This document shows positions 43,827 through 52,871 of a stretch of 64,000 nucleotides of DNA, one piece after another. Positions within the stretch are counted from its first letter, which is position 1; the number at the start of each line of letters is the position of its first letter. Both the position numbers and the translations under genes were made by a program. Under the pieces are notes generated by a model. It was not told the origin of the DNA and made no database searches. It saw only the letters and a list, made by a program, of their open reading frames with translations. Source of the DNA: Iodobacter fluviatilis (lineage in GTDB: Bacteria > Pseudomonadota > Gammaproteobacteria > Burkholderiales > Chitinibacteraceae); assembly GCF_900451195.1 (NCBI RefSeq), contig NZ_UGHR01000003.1:62001-126000 (forward strand), given 5' to 3'.

Positions 43827-44705
43827 ATGCTTAAACCCGCTGCTGTTTTATCCACACTTGCTCTGTCTTTTGGCCTGATCGCCGCTGCTCAAGCCGCTGA
43901 AGCGCCTTTAAAGCTTGAAGTTTATGCAAACCCGGATCCAAGCACCTTTGGCGTGGCCTCTACCCTGGTAACTGGTAAGACCGAAGCCATCCTGATTGAT
44001 GCACAATTTACCCTTGCTGATGCCCACCGTGTTGTTGCCAATATTCTGGCCAGCGGCAAGAAACTGACCACTGTTTATATCAGCCACGGTGACCCTGATT
44101 ATTACTTCGGCCTTGAAGTGATTACCCAGGCTTTCCCTGGCGTAAAAATTGTAGCCAGCGCACCTACAGTGGCTCATATCAAGCAAACGCTGCCAAAGAA
44201 AATGGCTTACTGGGGCCCAATCTTAGGGACAAACGCGCCTAAGCACCCGGTTGTTCCTGCGCTGTTATCAGGCAACACACTGACAATAGATGGCGAGAAA
44301 TTAGAAGTGGTTGGCCTTGATGGCGATAACGCAGAGCACAGCTTTGTATGGATTCCATCGATCAAAACCATCGCTGGTGGCGTATCTGTATTTGGTAACT
44401 TCCATTTGTGGACTGCAGACGATGCTTCTGTATCCAAGCGTGCACAATGGCTGAAAGTGATCGATAAAATGGAAAGCCTGAAGCCTGAAGTGGTTGTTCC
44501 TGGCCACTTTAAAGCCGGTACAACGTTCACTGTTGAGCATCTGCAATACAACCGTGAATACCTGAAAGCCTACGATATTGAGCTGGCAAAAGCCAAAGAC
44601 TCTGCAGCACTGATTGCGGCCATGAAAAAACGCTATCCGGATGCTGGCCTTGGCATGGCGCTAGAAATTGGCGCAAAGGTCAACAAAGGCGAAATGAAGT
44701 GGTAA
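43827..44705 (+). CDS. Exported metallo-beta-lactamase-fold protein, metal motif altered
   Basis: Secreted protein of 293 residues from the ATG at 43827, with AAGGAA just before it; a TTG at 43794 is less likely. A signal peptide ends about residue 24. The fold is MBL-type: IDAQFTLADAHRVVANI, then SHGDPDYYFG where HxHxDH is expected, AEHSFVWIP and VVPGHFKAG. Only one His and one Asp of the first motif remain (His, Asp, Asp, Tyr), so zinc binding is uncertain. It could still be a hydrolase of a variant type. Divergent LysR gene likely controls it. Confidence 0.82.
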   Translation: MLKPAAVLSTLALSFGLIAAAQAAEAPLKLEVYANPDPSTFGVASTLVTGKTEAILIDAQFTLADAHRVVANILASGKKLTTVYISHGDPDYYFGLEVITQAFPGVKIVASAPTVAHIKQTLPKKMAYWGPILGTNAPKHPVVPALLSGNTLTIDGEKLEVVGLDGDNAEHSFVWIPSIKTIAGGVSVFGNFHLWTADDASVSKRAQWLKVIDKMESLKPEVVVPGHFKAGTTFTVEHLQYNREYLKAYDIELAKAKDSAALIAAMKKRYPDAGLGMALEIGAKVNKGEMKW

Positions 44706-44725
44706 GCACACCCCTGCTGTAAAGC

Positions 44726-44755
44726 AAAAAGCCCGGAAATCTTCCGGGCTTTTTA
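44726..44755. terminator. Bidirectional terminator
   Basis: AAAAAGCCCGGAA (44726-44738) and TTCCGGGCTTTTT (44742-44754) form a perfect stem with a three-base loop, flanked by A and T runs. It serves the convergent genes on both sides. Confidence 0.93.
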
Positions 44756-44757
44756 CT

Positions 44758-45138
44758 TTAATGATGCGCCAAAGGGCTCACTTCCCTAGGCTTTGCCGCA
44801 ATCACAGCAGAATGCACGGCATCATCCTGCAGGCCATGCCAGAACACATGTGCAGCGACCGCATGGCTGTGATCATTAATTTGCTGCCATGCACGCACCG
44901 CATCACTGGCAAGCTCAAACATCACAATAGAATGGTGCTCTTCCAGCGCCTGCGCCACCGTAATCATGCCTGCATCACTTAAATAATCGATCAAAGCCCC
45001 CCGTGATTTGGTCGTTCGCTCATCCGTTGTATCGTAAGTCAGAAACAAAACTGCATCGCTTAACTGTGCAGATGCAATACGAATAAAATCAACCCGGGAC
45101 AAAATACTCACCTTCCCACGCGGACTCTCGATCTTCAT
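44758..45138 (-). CDS. Protein of unknown function
   Basis: A 126-residue soluble protein I do not recognise. It begins MKIESPRGKVSILSRVDFIRIASAQLSD and has an internal segment VAQALEEHHSIVMFEL, then AVAAHVFWHGLQDDAVHSAV. No signal, helix or known motif. It converges on the MBL-fold gene with a shared terminator, and base use is like its neighbours, so it is likely real. Confidence 0.6.
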   Translation of the reverse strand: MKIESPRGKVSILSRVDFIRIASAQLSDAVLFLTYDTTDERTTKSRGALIDYLSDAGMITVAQALEEHHSIVMFELASDAVRAWQQINDHSHAVAAHVFWHGLQDDAVHSAVIAAKPREVSPLAHH

Positions 45139-45302
45139 GATAAAACTCCTTCGCCTTAAGCATGGCCTTACTGTGTTCTAGCAGATAAAAATCTGCACAC
45201 TGGCAAAGAAAGTGCATACTACTGCTAGCTTAAATGAGATAACGCAGTGCAACAAAGCGGAGTATTGTTTATGCGTAAGCAAACTATTTACTGGGGAAAG
45301 CC

Positions 45303-46307
45303 ATGGCGCGTACAGCATTAATTATTAGTGGGGGTGCACCCAACTCCACCTTGATTGCAGGGGCTTTAGAAGCCTTTCACGAACTTGGGGTAAAAGTGGA
45401 TGTTATCTCTACAGCGGGGGCTGGGGCACTGCTTGGCCTGATGTATATTGCTCCGAAGAACGGTGATGTTGTAAGCACGCTGCGCGGGCTGAAAGAAATG
45501 GGCGTGGCAGACTTTATCTATCGTGCTTTCCCGGTGAACTTTAAAGTTTTTCATAAGCCAGGCCCCTTGGCCGAGGCCTACCGCCAGACGCTGGCGGCCA
45601 ATCCATTACTGCAAATGATGCAACAATGGCCAGCCAGTAATCCTTGGGCGCAAACATTAAAAGACGGGGCTGCTCTTGCCTTAGCCAGCGCCAGCCCCAG
45701 TGATTTAAGCAGCGATTCACTGGGCCTCTGTGCTCATGTACCCTTTGCTGAGCAAATAATTGATTTTGAAGCGCTGCAGGATAGTGACGCCCATTTCTGG
45801 CTTAATGCCTATAACCTGAGCCAGCATCAAATGGAAAACTGGCCACGCAGGCAAATTGATTTAAAGCATTTACAAGCCGCATTGTCTTTTCCCTATCTTT
45901 ATCCGCCAACCGAAATCAATGGGGATTTTTATATCGAAGGCGCAGCAATTGACTGCCTTAATTTTAAAGACTTGCGTAAAAACCACCCAGAATTAAAAGA
46001 AATTATTGTTTTTGATTTGCTGGGCGCAGAAAAATTACTACGCAAACCCAAAGATTTATATGATGCATGGGTAATGTCTATCATTACCCCTCTGGTAGAA
46101 ATTGCCCGGGACGATATTAAATTATTTGAAGCGTTGCATAGCGACGGCATTACCCTGCACAAAGTGCCATTAATTGATGCTATTGCAGAGAAAGATCTGC
46201 CGGATGTATTTGACTGGTCCAGAAGCAATATGGACAGGCTCTATCAGACAGGATATCAGGCAGCAAAAAATTACGCTGCTGCTAAACTGGCACACTTAAT
46301 AAACTAA
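45303..46307 (+). CDS. Patatin-fold protein lacking the catalytic dyad
   Basis: Protein of 334 residues with the patatin/RssA fold, but the dyad is gone. The nucleophile motif GTSAG is replaced by TAGAG with Gly39 in the Ser position. The Asp motif D-G-G/A is IEGA, with Glu212 in the Asp place. The oxyanion loop GGGxxG is GGAPNS. Other patatin-like features remain (FPYLYPPTEINGDFYIEGA, analogous to the usual FPPVEIDGRxYVDGG). It is probably not a lipase; a regulatory or lipid-binding role is possible. It ends in a four-base overlap with a convergent gene. Confidence 0.82.
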   Translation: MARTALIISGGAPNSTLIAGALEAFHELGVKVDVISTAGAGALLGLMYIAPKNGDVVSTLRGLKEMGVADFIYRAFPVNFKVFHKPGPLAEAYRQTLAANPLLQMMQQWPASNPWAQTLKDGAALALASASPSDLSSDSLGLCAHVPFAEQIIDFEALQDSDAHFWLNAYNLSQHQMENWPRRQIDLKHLQAALSFPYLYPPTEINGDFYIEGAAIDCLNFKDLRKNHPELKEIIVFDLLGAEKLLRKPKDLYDAWVMSIITPLVEIARDDIKLFEALHSDGITLHKVPLIDAIAEKDLPDVFDWSRSNMDRLYQTGYQAAKNYAAAKLAHLIN

Positions 46308-47092
46308 TATTTATTGGAAGTATTTAAATTAATAACCGTTCTTTTATTTAAATTAAGTTGCTTTACCTTAGGGAAAAGCAACTGATCGAAAAGGCGGCGT
46401 TGCAAGCCACTTGCCAACGCCGCCTGTAATGCTTTTTCAATCTGATTTCTGAGCTGCGGATAGCGCGGGGAAACATAAAAAACAAAATCGCGCTCGTAAC
46501 TTAATAGCAAATCAGGCTCGATCTCTAAATCAGGATGTGCAGCCAAATCATCCAGAATCTCTATCGCACCACGTGGAAAATAATCAACATCCCGGTTGCC
46601 CGCTGCCAAAAGCTTAAACAAGACTTGCCAGTCACCAATTTGTTCATAAACAGGCAATTGGTTTTCTTTCCAGACCATCACATCAAACCAGCCCTGAGCC
46701 AGGCCCGCACGTTTATTAATGGCCTGTAAATCTGCCAGTGTTTTCACCCTAGAATAGGCTGCAGATTGTCCTTTTTTAATCAGCAATAAACGCTGGCCAA
46801 TCAGGCCAAAGCTTAAAGGAATATCAACGCGTAAGAAACGCTTATCCCGCTCTGCCGTTTGTAAAAACCAGTGTACGGATAAATCACCACTCTCTAATAC
46901 CTTATTAACACGCGCCACGGGCATTTCCGGCTCTGCAATAATATTTACTCTATACCCTTCAGCCAGTAATGATTCCTGTAATAAACGATGATAATACTGC
47001 TGTTGTTGATCGCGCCGGTTCATTAAATGAAGGTCAATCACTTCAGCATGTGCAAAATTCATAAAAAATAAACAGATGCCTAGCTTATACAT
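46304..47092 (-). CDS. Periplasmic substrate-binding-like protein
   Basis: Secreted protein of 262 residues. A short signal peptide (MYKLGICLFFMNFAHA) precedes the mature start EVIDLHLMNRRDQQQQYYHRLL. The body looks like a family-3 periplasmic solute-binding protein: IPLSFGLIGQRLLLIKKGQS, WFDVMVWKENQLPVYEQIGD and VDYFPRGAIEILDDL. The family usually binds amino acids or serves as a sensory module. It is divergent from the chemotaxis receptor gene at 47234 (141-base gap). Its stop overlaps the pseudo-patatin stop by four bases. Confidence 0.78.
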   Translation of the reverse strand: MYKLGICLFFMNFAHAEVIDLHLMNRRDQQQQYYHRLLQESLLAEGYRVNIIAEPEMPVARVNKVLESGDLSVHWFLQTAERDKRFLRVDIPLSFGLIGQRLLLIKKGQSAAYSRVKTLADLQAINKRAGLAQGWFDVMVWKENQLPVYEQIGDWQVLFKLLAAGNRDVDYFPRGAIEILDDLAAHPDLEIEPDLLLSYERDFVFYVSPRYPQLRNQIEKALQAALASGLQRRLFDQLLFPKVKQLNLNKRTVINLNTSNKY

Positions 47093-47233
47093 AATCTTAG
47101 CCTTTAGCTGCCCTTGATTAATAATAGATGAATATTAAATAAAGCCAATACTCCTTTTGGCCGGCCATTAATAAAATAAAAAGAAAGAAAAGTCCAATCA
47201 AGCCTAATGTGCTAGTTCTGCATCAAAGGTGCC

Positions 47234-49219
47234 ATGCTAATGAACTACTTAATACGATTCATGCGCTCGCTAAGCTACCCTGCCCGATTCGCCGTAATGG
47301 GCCTTGTAATAGCAATTGGCATTTGTTTTCTGGGCTACTCACTTTATAAAGTGACCGAAACCAACCACCTTTTCTCTGCACGCGAGCAGCAAGGCATGGC
47401 CTATATTCAGCCATGGCTAAGTTTGCAAACCAGCCTGCAAACGCTGCGAGCAGCCAAAGCAGCAGGGCAGCCAGGCAATGACAATGCCTGGGTCGGTGAG
47501 TTTGAAAAAACACTGGGCAGTGCGGAGCAAAGCCAGTTAGCCCAAGATTTAAGTTTTGATAAGCAAAGAAGCGCTTTACGCCAAGGATTGGAAGAATTTC
47601 GCAAGCAAAATGCCACAGATCCCAAAGACGCGGAGCAAAGCTATGCCACGATATCCAGCCTGATTACCCAGCATATATCTGACGCTTGCGATCAATCCAA
47701 CCTCACCCTCGATCCAGATATTGACACCTATTATCTGATGGATACCGTTTGCTTTCGTTTACCTGCCTATCAGGATCTACTGGGTGAACATATGGCGCGA
47801 GGTGCCATTTCACTTAAAACAACAAATGCCGGTCAGGCCACCCGCCTCATCGAACTAAGGCCGCTTGCCCAGCAAAACCTTAGCTTGATTACCGGAAATT
47901 TAATTCGTGTTGGCAATTACAACGCAGAAATGAATAAGCATTTTGATGATCATTTAAATATCATGGGCGGCCAATACAACAAATTGCAAAGCCAGCTTAG
48001 CCCGCAGGCATTAGAAAATCTAAACGCTGAAACTTTGCCGGCTCTGTTACAGCAACACTCGCAAGGCAGCAATGCTCAGGCAGAGCTGAATAAAGACCTG
48101 CAAGCGGCGCTCAATAAACTTTTACAAATACGGGTTGATGGCCTGACCAGCCAGCGCAACAATTATGTGGGCGCGGCGATTGCCGCACTGATACTCACCA
48201 TTTTGCTAGGCTGGGCATTTTATCGGGCACTCAGTATGCAGCTTGGCAGCGATCCCAATACGGTTGTCGCCCTGGTCAAGCTGATTGCTGCGGGTAATCT
48301 GGCCGTGCCGATTCCACCATCTGATCAGGGAAGCCTGCTGCAAGCCATTGATAGTATGCAAAAAGATTTACGCAGCATGGTGGCCGAAACACAAATCGCC
48401 ACGACATTATTGGGTGATATCGCCATTGAATACGCCAAAACAGTAGCCAGTATTGCCGATATGGCGGTACGACAAAGTGAAACAACTCAAATGGTTTCCA
48501 GTGCGGTGGAACAGTTATCCACCAGCATCGCGGAGAGTGCATCTTATGCCACTAATGCACTGGAGCTTGGGACAAAGTCTGAAGCTCAGGCGATTCAAAG
48601 CGTGGCAGAAGTTGACTCGGCATTTGGCCAGATGCAGCAAATTGCCGATAGCATTAACACCGTATCCAGCAGCATTAATCATCTGAGTACCGAATCCACG
48701 CGTATATCATCATTAGTCGGCGTGATCCGTGAAATTGCCGATCAAACCAATTTGCTGGCGCTAAACGCTGCTATTGAAGCCGCAAGGGCCGGAGAGCAAG
48801 GGCGGGGCTTTGCCGTTGTTGCAGATGAAGTACGCAAGCTGGCCGAAAGAACTTCCAGTTCTTCTGCTGAAATCGTTGGCGTTCTCAGTAAGGTTCAGCA
48901 TGCTACACAGGATGCCGTCAGCAGCATGAACCACAGCGTGGCCGAGGTAGAACGAAACAGCAATATGTCGCAAAAAATCAGCGCGTCAGTAAACACCATG
49001 CGCGAGCAAATGAGTGGTGTGGTTGGGCAATTACGCTCAATCAGCGATACCCTAGTAGAGCAGCGTACCGCCAGCGAGCATGTGGCGATGCACGTTGAGG
49101 CGATTGCGAGGGAAGCAGATGGCAGCCGCGCCTACACCGAAAAAGGCCTGCATGCCTCTGAAGAGCTGCAACATGTAGCATCTCGTTTGCAAGAGAGCGT
49201 CAGCAAATTAAAGATTTAA
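47234..49219 (+). CDS. Methyl-accepting chemotaxis protein
   Basis: Chemoreceptor of 661 residues. A first membrane helix (about 18-38), a long periplasmic or extracytoplasmic sensor domain (about 45-300) and a second helix (about 310-330, [21 protein letters not shown]) precede a HAMP-like linker and a signalling domain. The conserved hairpin tip ([40 protein letters not shown]) is near 500-540. The tail lacks a CheR/CheB pentapeptide. It couples ligand sensing to CheA. An AAAGGT RBS lies before the ATG. Confidence 0.93.
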   Translation: MLMNYLIRFMRSLSYPARFAVMGLVIAIGICFLGYSLYKVTETNHLFSAREQQGMAYIQPWLSLQTSLQTLRAAKAAGQPGNDNAWVGEFEKTLGSAEQSQLAQDLSFDKQRSALRQGLEEFRKQNATDPKDAEQSYATISSLITQHISDACDQSNLTLDPDIDTYYLMDTVCFRLPAYQDLLGEHMARGAISLKTTNAGQATRLIELRPLAQQNLSLITGNLIRVGNYNAEMNKHFDDHLNIMGGQYNKLQSQLSPQALENLNAETLPALLQQHSQGSNAQAELNKDLQAALNKLLQIRVDGLTSQRNNYVGAAIAALILTILLGWAFYRALSMQLGSDPNTVVALVKLIAAGNLAVPIPPSDQGSLLQAIDSMQKDLRSMVAETQIATTLLGDIAIEYAKTVASIADMAVRQSETTQMVSSAVEQLSTSIAESASYATNALELGTKSEAQAIQSVAEVDSAFGQMQQIADSINTVSSSINHLSTESTRISSLVGVIREIADQTNLLALNAAIEAARAGEQGRGFAVVADEVRKLAERTSSSSAEIVGVLSKVQHATQDAVSSMNHSVAEVERNSNMSQKISASVNTMREQMSGVVGQLRSISDTLVEQRTASEHVAMHVEAIAREADGSRAYTEKGLHASEELQHVASRLQESVSKLKI

Positions 49220-49285
49220 GCGGGCAAAGGAGTTGCTTTGTATTGACCACCGCTTTTGCAAAGCGCGGATCGCTCTGATAAAAAC

Positions 49286-50227
49286 TCAGGCACTTTTACG
49301 CTGAAATACCCATACCCCGGCTTTTAACTCAGGCGGCAGTACCAGCTTGCTGAGTGCGGCGTCTTCCTGCCAGGCAAACGCCGTTTGTGCTTCATAATCG
49401 GCCCAATTACCGGTAATAAAGCGTGAATGGCTGCCCAGTACGATATAAGTTTCTACGCTGCGGGTACGAAAAATCTGTTTTTCAAAACGATTTCCCGAAG
49501 GCGGCCACGAGCAAATCACCACCTGTGGGTTAAATCGGGCCATCGCGGCGGCGGCATCCATGCGTTGTACAGACTCGGGATATTGCAGCACTTTTCCCCA
49601 GCTAAAATCGTCACTGGCGGTAATATCCACGCCTGCATCGCTTAAAAACCGGCTGAGTGTGCCATCTCCTGCGGCAATTTCAAGGCAACTACGCTGGCCG
49701 ATGATCCGGGCTAAGCCTGCAATCAGCTCGCGGCTATAAAAACAATAAATCCCACGTTTTTCTACCAGCGGCATCAAAAGCCGCTTTTGCCATAACAGCG
49801 GCCAGATGCACTTAAATGCCCGCATCGATACCGGTTTTCTGACTAAATCGTGCTTGAATAATAATTTTTGCGCCAGAAAACCATTAAAGAAATTAAACCT
49901 TACCTTGCCCTGATACACACCCGTAGCCGCAGAAAAAGCATATTGGCGCAGGGCGAGCTCCGTCATTCGCTGGCGAATTTGAGCACGGACAAAATCTGCA
50001 AAAGCACGGCCATTTCGCTCGCCCGATAAAAACCTCGCATCAGGTTTTATTCTCTGTGAAGAACGTTCCACCAACTGCTTAAGCTCCGCCGGATTACGCC
50101 GCGCAAACACCGCCGCCAGCTCATCACGCACCAGCAGCCAATCCTGTGGGCAAGCCTCGCTTAATGCGCTTAAACCCGGCCCACTCTGCAGCCACTGCCA
50201 CTGTTGCTCAGGGGTTTTATCATTCAA
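49286..50227 (-). CDS. Methyltransferase-like protein, unknown target
   Basis: Protein of about 313 residues from a TTG at 50227, with AGGAG seven bases before it. An upstream TTG at 50251 lies inside a repeat element, so I prefer 50227. The C-terminal half has a SAM-binding pattern: SCLEIAAGDGTLSRFLSDAGVDITASDDFSW, followed by VVICSWPPSGN. The N-terminal half (about 1-150) is an unknown, basic domain with ERSSQRIKPDARFLSGERNGRAF. No family recognised for the whole protein. Confidence 0.65.
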   Translation of the reverse strand: MNDKTPEQQWQWLQSGPGLSALSEACPQDWLLVRDELAAVFARRNPAELKQLVERSSQRIKPDARFLSGERNGRAFADFVRAQIRQRMTELALRQYAFSAATGVYQGKVRFNFFNGFLAQKLLFKHDLVRKPVSMRAFKCIWPLLWQKRLLMPLVEKRGIYCFYSRELIAGLARIIGQRSCLEIAAGDGTLSRFLSDAGVDITASDDFSWGKVLQYPESVQRMDAAAAMARFNPQVVICSWPPSGNRFEKQIFRTRSVETYIVLGSHSRFITGNWADYEAQTAFAWQEDAALSKLVLPPELKAGVWVFQRKSA

Positions 50228-50242
50228 AGCAATGCTCCTGAG

Positions 50243-50366
50243 AAAACCCAAATCTTAAACCACACAGAACACAGTGACACGAAGTTGCACGGAGAAAACC
50301 TTGTTTATCATTTTCTGCTTAGCCCTTCGTATTCTCCCTTTTCAGCAAAGTTAAAGCTTGGGTTTT
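50243..50366. repeat. Dispersed CACGGAG repeat, copy 4 (best bounded copy)
   Basis: This 124-base copy has 9-bp terminal inverted repeats, AAAACCCAA (50243-50251) and TTGGGTTTT (50358-50366). Inside are CACAGAACACAGTGACACGAAGTTGCAC and GGAGAAAACC. It matches copy 1 at 3616-3722 over most of its left half (AACCCAAATCTT, AGAACACAG, CACGGAGAAAACC). Confidence 0.8.
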
Positions 50367-50402
50367 GCTTGAGACTCATTTCTACAGGTGATGAACAAGC
50401 AT

Positions 50403-50433
50403 AAAAAAATGCAAACCAGCGAACTAGTTTGCA
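50403..50433 (-). terminator. Rho-independent terminator after the binding-protein gene
   Basis: On the minus strand TGCAAAC and GTTTGCA form a seven-bp stem followed by seven T residues. It sits 48 bases after the stop of the LivJ-like gene. Confidence 0.85.
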
Positions 50434-50452
50434 CGAAGAGAGAGTCTTGCAA

Positions 50453-50474
50453 GCCAGCCTGCTAGCAGGCTGGC
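50453..50474. other. Perfect 22-base palindrome
   Basis: GCCAGCCTGC and GCAGGCTGGC are exact reverse complements around a TA centre, placed between the gene end and the terminator. It would make a ten-bp RNA hairpin. Confidence 0.7.
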
Positions 50475-50480
50475 GTAATC

Positions 50481-51674
50481 TTACTTACCGCCAAGCGTTT
50501 CCAATACTTCCCACTTACCACCTTTTACTTTGTAGACCGTCAGGCTGCCGTCTTGCAAATCGCCTTTATCGTCAAAGCTGATATTGCTTGATGTCACTCC
50601 ACTGTGCTTGATTTTAGCCAGCACAGGCAGGTATTTAGCTGGGCTTGCTGAGCCAGCGGCTTGCATTGCGGCCAGCATCAGGCGGGTAGAGTCATAGCCG
50701 TACGGAGTGTAAATTTCCAGCTCGCCGTATTTGGCTTTATAACGAGCGGCAAAGTCTTTGCCACCAGGCATTAGATCAAGAGGCTGACCTGCCAGCGCAG
50801 CAATCGTGCCTTCAGCATCCGGGCCAGCTAATTTCAAGAAGGTATCTGAGCGAGTCATTTCACCCGAAACAATGGGTGCTGCAATGGCTAAACGTTTCTT
50901 TTGGCGTGCCATCGGGCCGGATTGTGCATCGGTGCCACCATAGAAAATCACGTCTGGCTTAGCGCCCTTGATGGAGGTCAGAATCGAAGTGAAATCGGTT
51001 TCTTTATCGCTGGTAAATTCGCGTTTAACGATTTCAGCGCCTGCGGCTTTGGCCGCTTTTTCAAACTCATCAGCGAGGCCCTGGCCGTAAGCAGAGCGAT
51101 CATCAATGATGGCAATCTTTTTAGCGGCTAGTTTTTCTACCGTATATTTACCGATTACCGAGCCAAGCTGTGAATCAGAAGTCAGCGAGCGGTATGTGGT
51201 TTTAAAACCTTGAGCGGTATAAGCGGGCGCTGTGGCCATGGCAATTTGCGGCAGGCCAGCATCGGAGTAAATCTTGGAAGCCGGAATTGCACAACCAGAA
51301 TTAAAGTGGCCGATAATCCCTGCAACCTTGGCATCTACAAATTTCTCGGCAACCTGAGTGGCTGTTTTTGGATCGGCCATGTCATCTTCGGCCACCAGTT
51401 CAAACTTAACCGGCTTACCATCCAGAGTTGGTTTTGTTTCGTTTACATCGTCAATAGCCAGCTGCACACCGTTTTGATAGCCCTTGCCGTAATGTGCTTG
51501 TGGCCCTGTAAGCGGTGCAGCAAAACCAATTTTAACGACCGAAGAATCACCAGCAGCAGCTACAGCAGGCGCTGGGGCAGATGCAGCGGTGTTGCTTTCT
51601 GGCTTTTGGCCACAAGCTGTCAGCGCTAAAGCAAGAGCCGCAGATAATGCTGCCGATTTCTGAACGAATTGCAT
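50481..51674 (-). CDS. Branched-chain amino-acid type ABC binding protein (lipoprotein)
   Basis: Binding protein of about 397 residues, family Peripla_BP_6 (LivJ/LivK type), starting at the ATG at 51674. The signal ends LTACGQKPES, so a lipid anchor at Cys23 is likely. An Ala/Pro-rich linker follows, then VVKIGFAAPLTGPQAHYGKGYQNGVQLAIDDVN, AEKFVDAKVAGIIGHFNSGCA and FYGGTDAQSGPMARQ, all typical of the family. It binds leucine/isoleucine/valine or a related amino acid. No permease genes are nearby, so partners are elsewhere. Confidence 0.92.
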   Translation of the reverse strand: MQFVQKSAALSAALALALTACGQKPESNTAASAPAPAVAAAGDSSVVKIGFAAPLTGPQAHYGKGYQNGVQLAIDDVNETKPTLDGKPVKFELVAEDDMADPKTATQVAEKFVDAKVAGIIGHFNSGCAIPASKIYSDAGLPQIAMATAPAYTAQGFKTTYRSLTSDSQLGSVIGKYTVEKLAAKKIAIIDDRSAYGQGLADEFEKAAKAAGAEIVKREFTSDKETDFTSILTSIKGAKPDVIFYGGTDAQSGPMARQKKRLAIAAPIVSGEMTRSDTFLKLAGPDAEGTIAALAGQPLDLMPGGKDFAARYKAKYGELEIYTPYGYDSTRLMLAAMQAAGSASPAKYLPVLAKIKHSGVTSSNISFDDKGDLQDGSLTVYKVKGGKWEVLETLGGK

Positions 51675-51794
51675 ATACAAAACTCCCCTCGAATGTGTTT
51701 ATGCAATGTGATCGTGTTCATTTTTTACAGCAATCGGGGGTTTCCTGAACAGGGTTTTGCTTGGTCCATGCAAAAGATGCCAGCAAAAAGCAAG

Positions 51795-51815
51795 TTAAGC
51801 GGCAACGCCGCTTAA
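51795..51815. other. Hairpin in the intergenic gap
   Basis: TTAAGCGGC and GCCGCTTAA form a nine-bp stem with a three-base loop AAC. It has no T run on either strand; it may stabilise an RNA end or be a repeat relic. Confidence 0.5.
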
Positions 51816-51871
51816 AATGCAAGCTACAGCGACTATATGCGGTAAAAACACCCCATAAGCCGCCTGCTTCT

Positions 51872-52780
51872 TTATTTTTGTAACTGCTTCAACTGCTCAA
51901 TACTTGGGGCAAAAAATGCAGCACCCGTCACTGCACGAGTAAAATTGAGCATATGGTCAACTCTGCCATCTGATGTAGGGGCCACCATTCTGGTCAGCAT
52001 CTTTTCAAACACAACAGGTGTTTTACAGTAAGAAATAAAATACAGCCCTTTATCGCCACCCGGCGAGCCATAGGGCATTGAATGCCTGAGCATCGCCAGC
52101 TCTTCGCCGTCTTCTTCAATAATCACTCGGCTGATATGGGCTGTATGCGGCCTGTCTTCATCCGGTAATTCTTCATTCGTGTCTTTAGTGCGCCCAATCA
52201 CCGCTTCCTGCTGGCGCACCGGAAGCTTTTTCCATTGCTCCATTCGGTGCACATAGCGCTGCAAATGAATATAACTGCCGCCCGCCCAATCACCATCAGC
52301 CAACAAAGCCACTTCTGCCCGCTCGTCACCAACCGGGTTTTCAGTGCCATCCACAAAGCCGGTTAAATCACGGGCATCCCGGTAACGAAAACCATGCACG
52401 GTTTCGATCACATCAAGCCATTCCGACATTTCAGCACTCAGCTGATCAGCAAACTCGTGCAGCAAATCGTAGCGCTCACCGCGCAAATGAAGCAGTACAT
52501 CAACCTCGCTGGCAGGAGCGGGGTGAATGGCTCCTGATATGGAAGGAAAATCACGCAGCAAAGCCGGTTTGCTGCTGTAAAGCTCCGGCCAGACATGAGG
52601 GCCAAAAGCAATTACTCCGCTGGCTTGCGGGTCTTCACCCTGTAAATGAATAATCCGGTCTGAAACACTGGCCAGAAGCGCTTTTAAGCGCGCATCAGCA
52701 CGCCTACCCAAACGCCGCCGGAATAAAGTAAACAACGCGTGCCCATTGGCAGGAGGAAGAATTCCACTTTGTGGAGTCAT
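51872..52780 (-). CDS. Dye-decolourising haem peroxidase (YfeX-type)
   Basis: DyP-family haem peroxidase of 302 residues without signal peptide, thus cytoplasmic. The family motif GxxDG is present as GFVDGTENP, and the proximal His lies in HTAHISRV. The ending VTGAAFFAPSIEQLKQL is also typical. Conserved HGFRYRDARDLTGF lies before GxxDG. Length and motifs fit the B-type/YfeX branch, which oxidises dyes or porphyrinogens with hydrogen peroxide. AAGGA RBS lies before the ATG. It is monocistronic. Confidence 0.93.
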   Translation of the reverse strand: MTPQSGILPPANGHALFTLFRRRLGRRADARLKALLASVSDRIIHLQGEDPQASGVIAFGPHVWPELYSSKPALLRDFPSISGAIHPAPASEVDVLLHLRGERYDLLHEFADQLSAEMSEWLDVIETVHGFRYRDARDLTGFVDGTENPVGDERAEVALLADGDWAGGSYIHLQRYVHRMEQWKKLPVRQQEAVIGRTKDTNEELPDEDRPHTAHISRVIIEEDGEELAMLRHSMPYGSPGGDKGLYFISYCKTPVVFEKMLTRMVAPTSDGRVDHMLNFTRAVTGAAFFAPSIEQLKQLQK

Positions 52781-52871
52781 GCTTTAATCCTTAAGCAAAA
52801 ATCTCAGACATCAGGCGGCGCATTCCGCCTTAAAAACACTCAATCTTGTTAAAACCCAGCCATGCAAGCCA

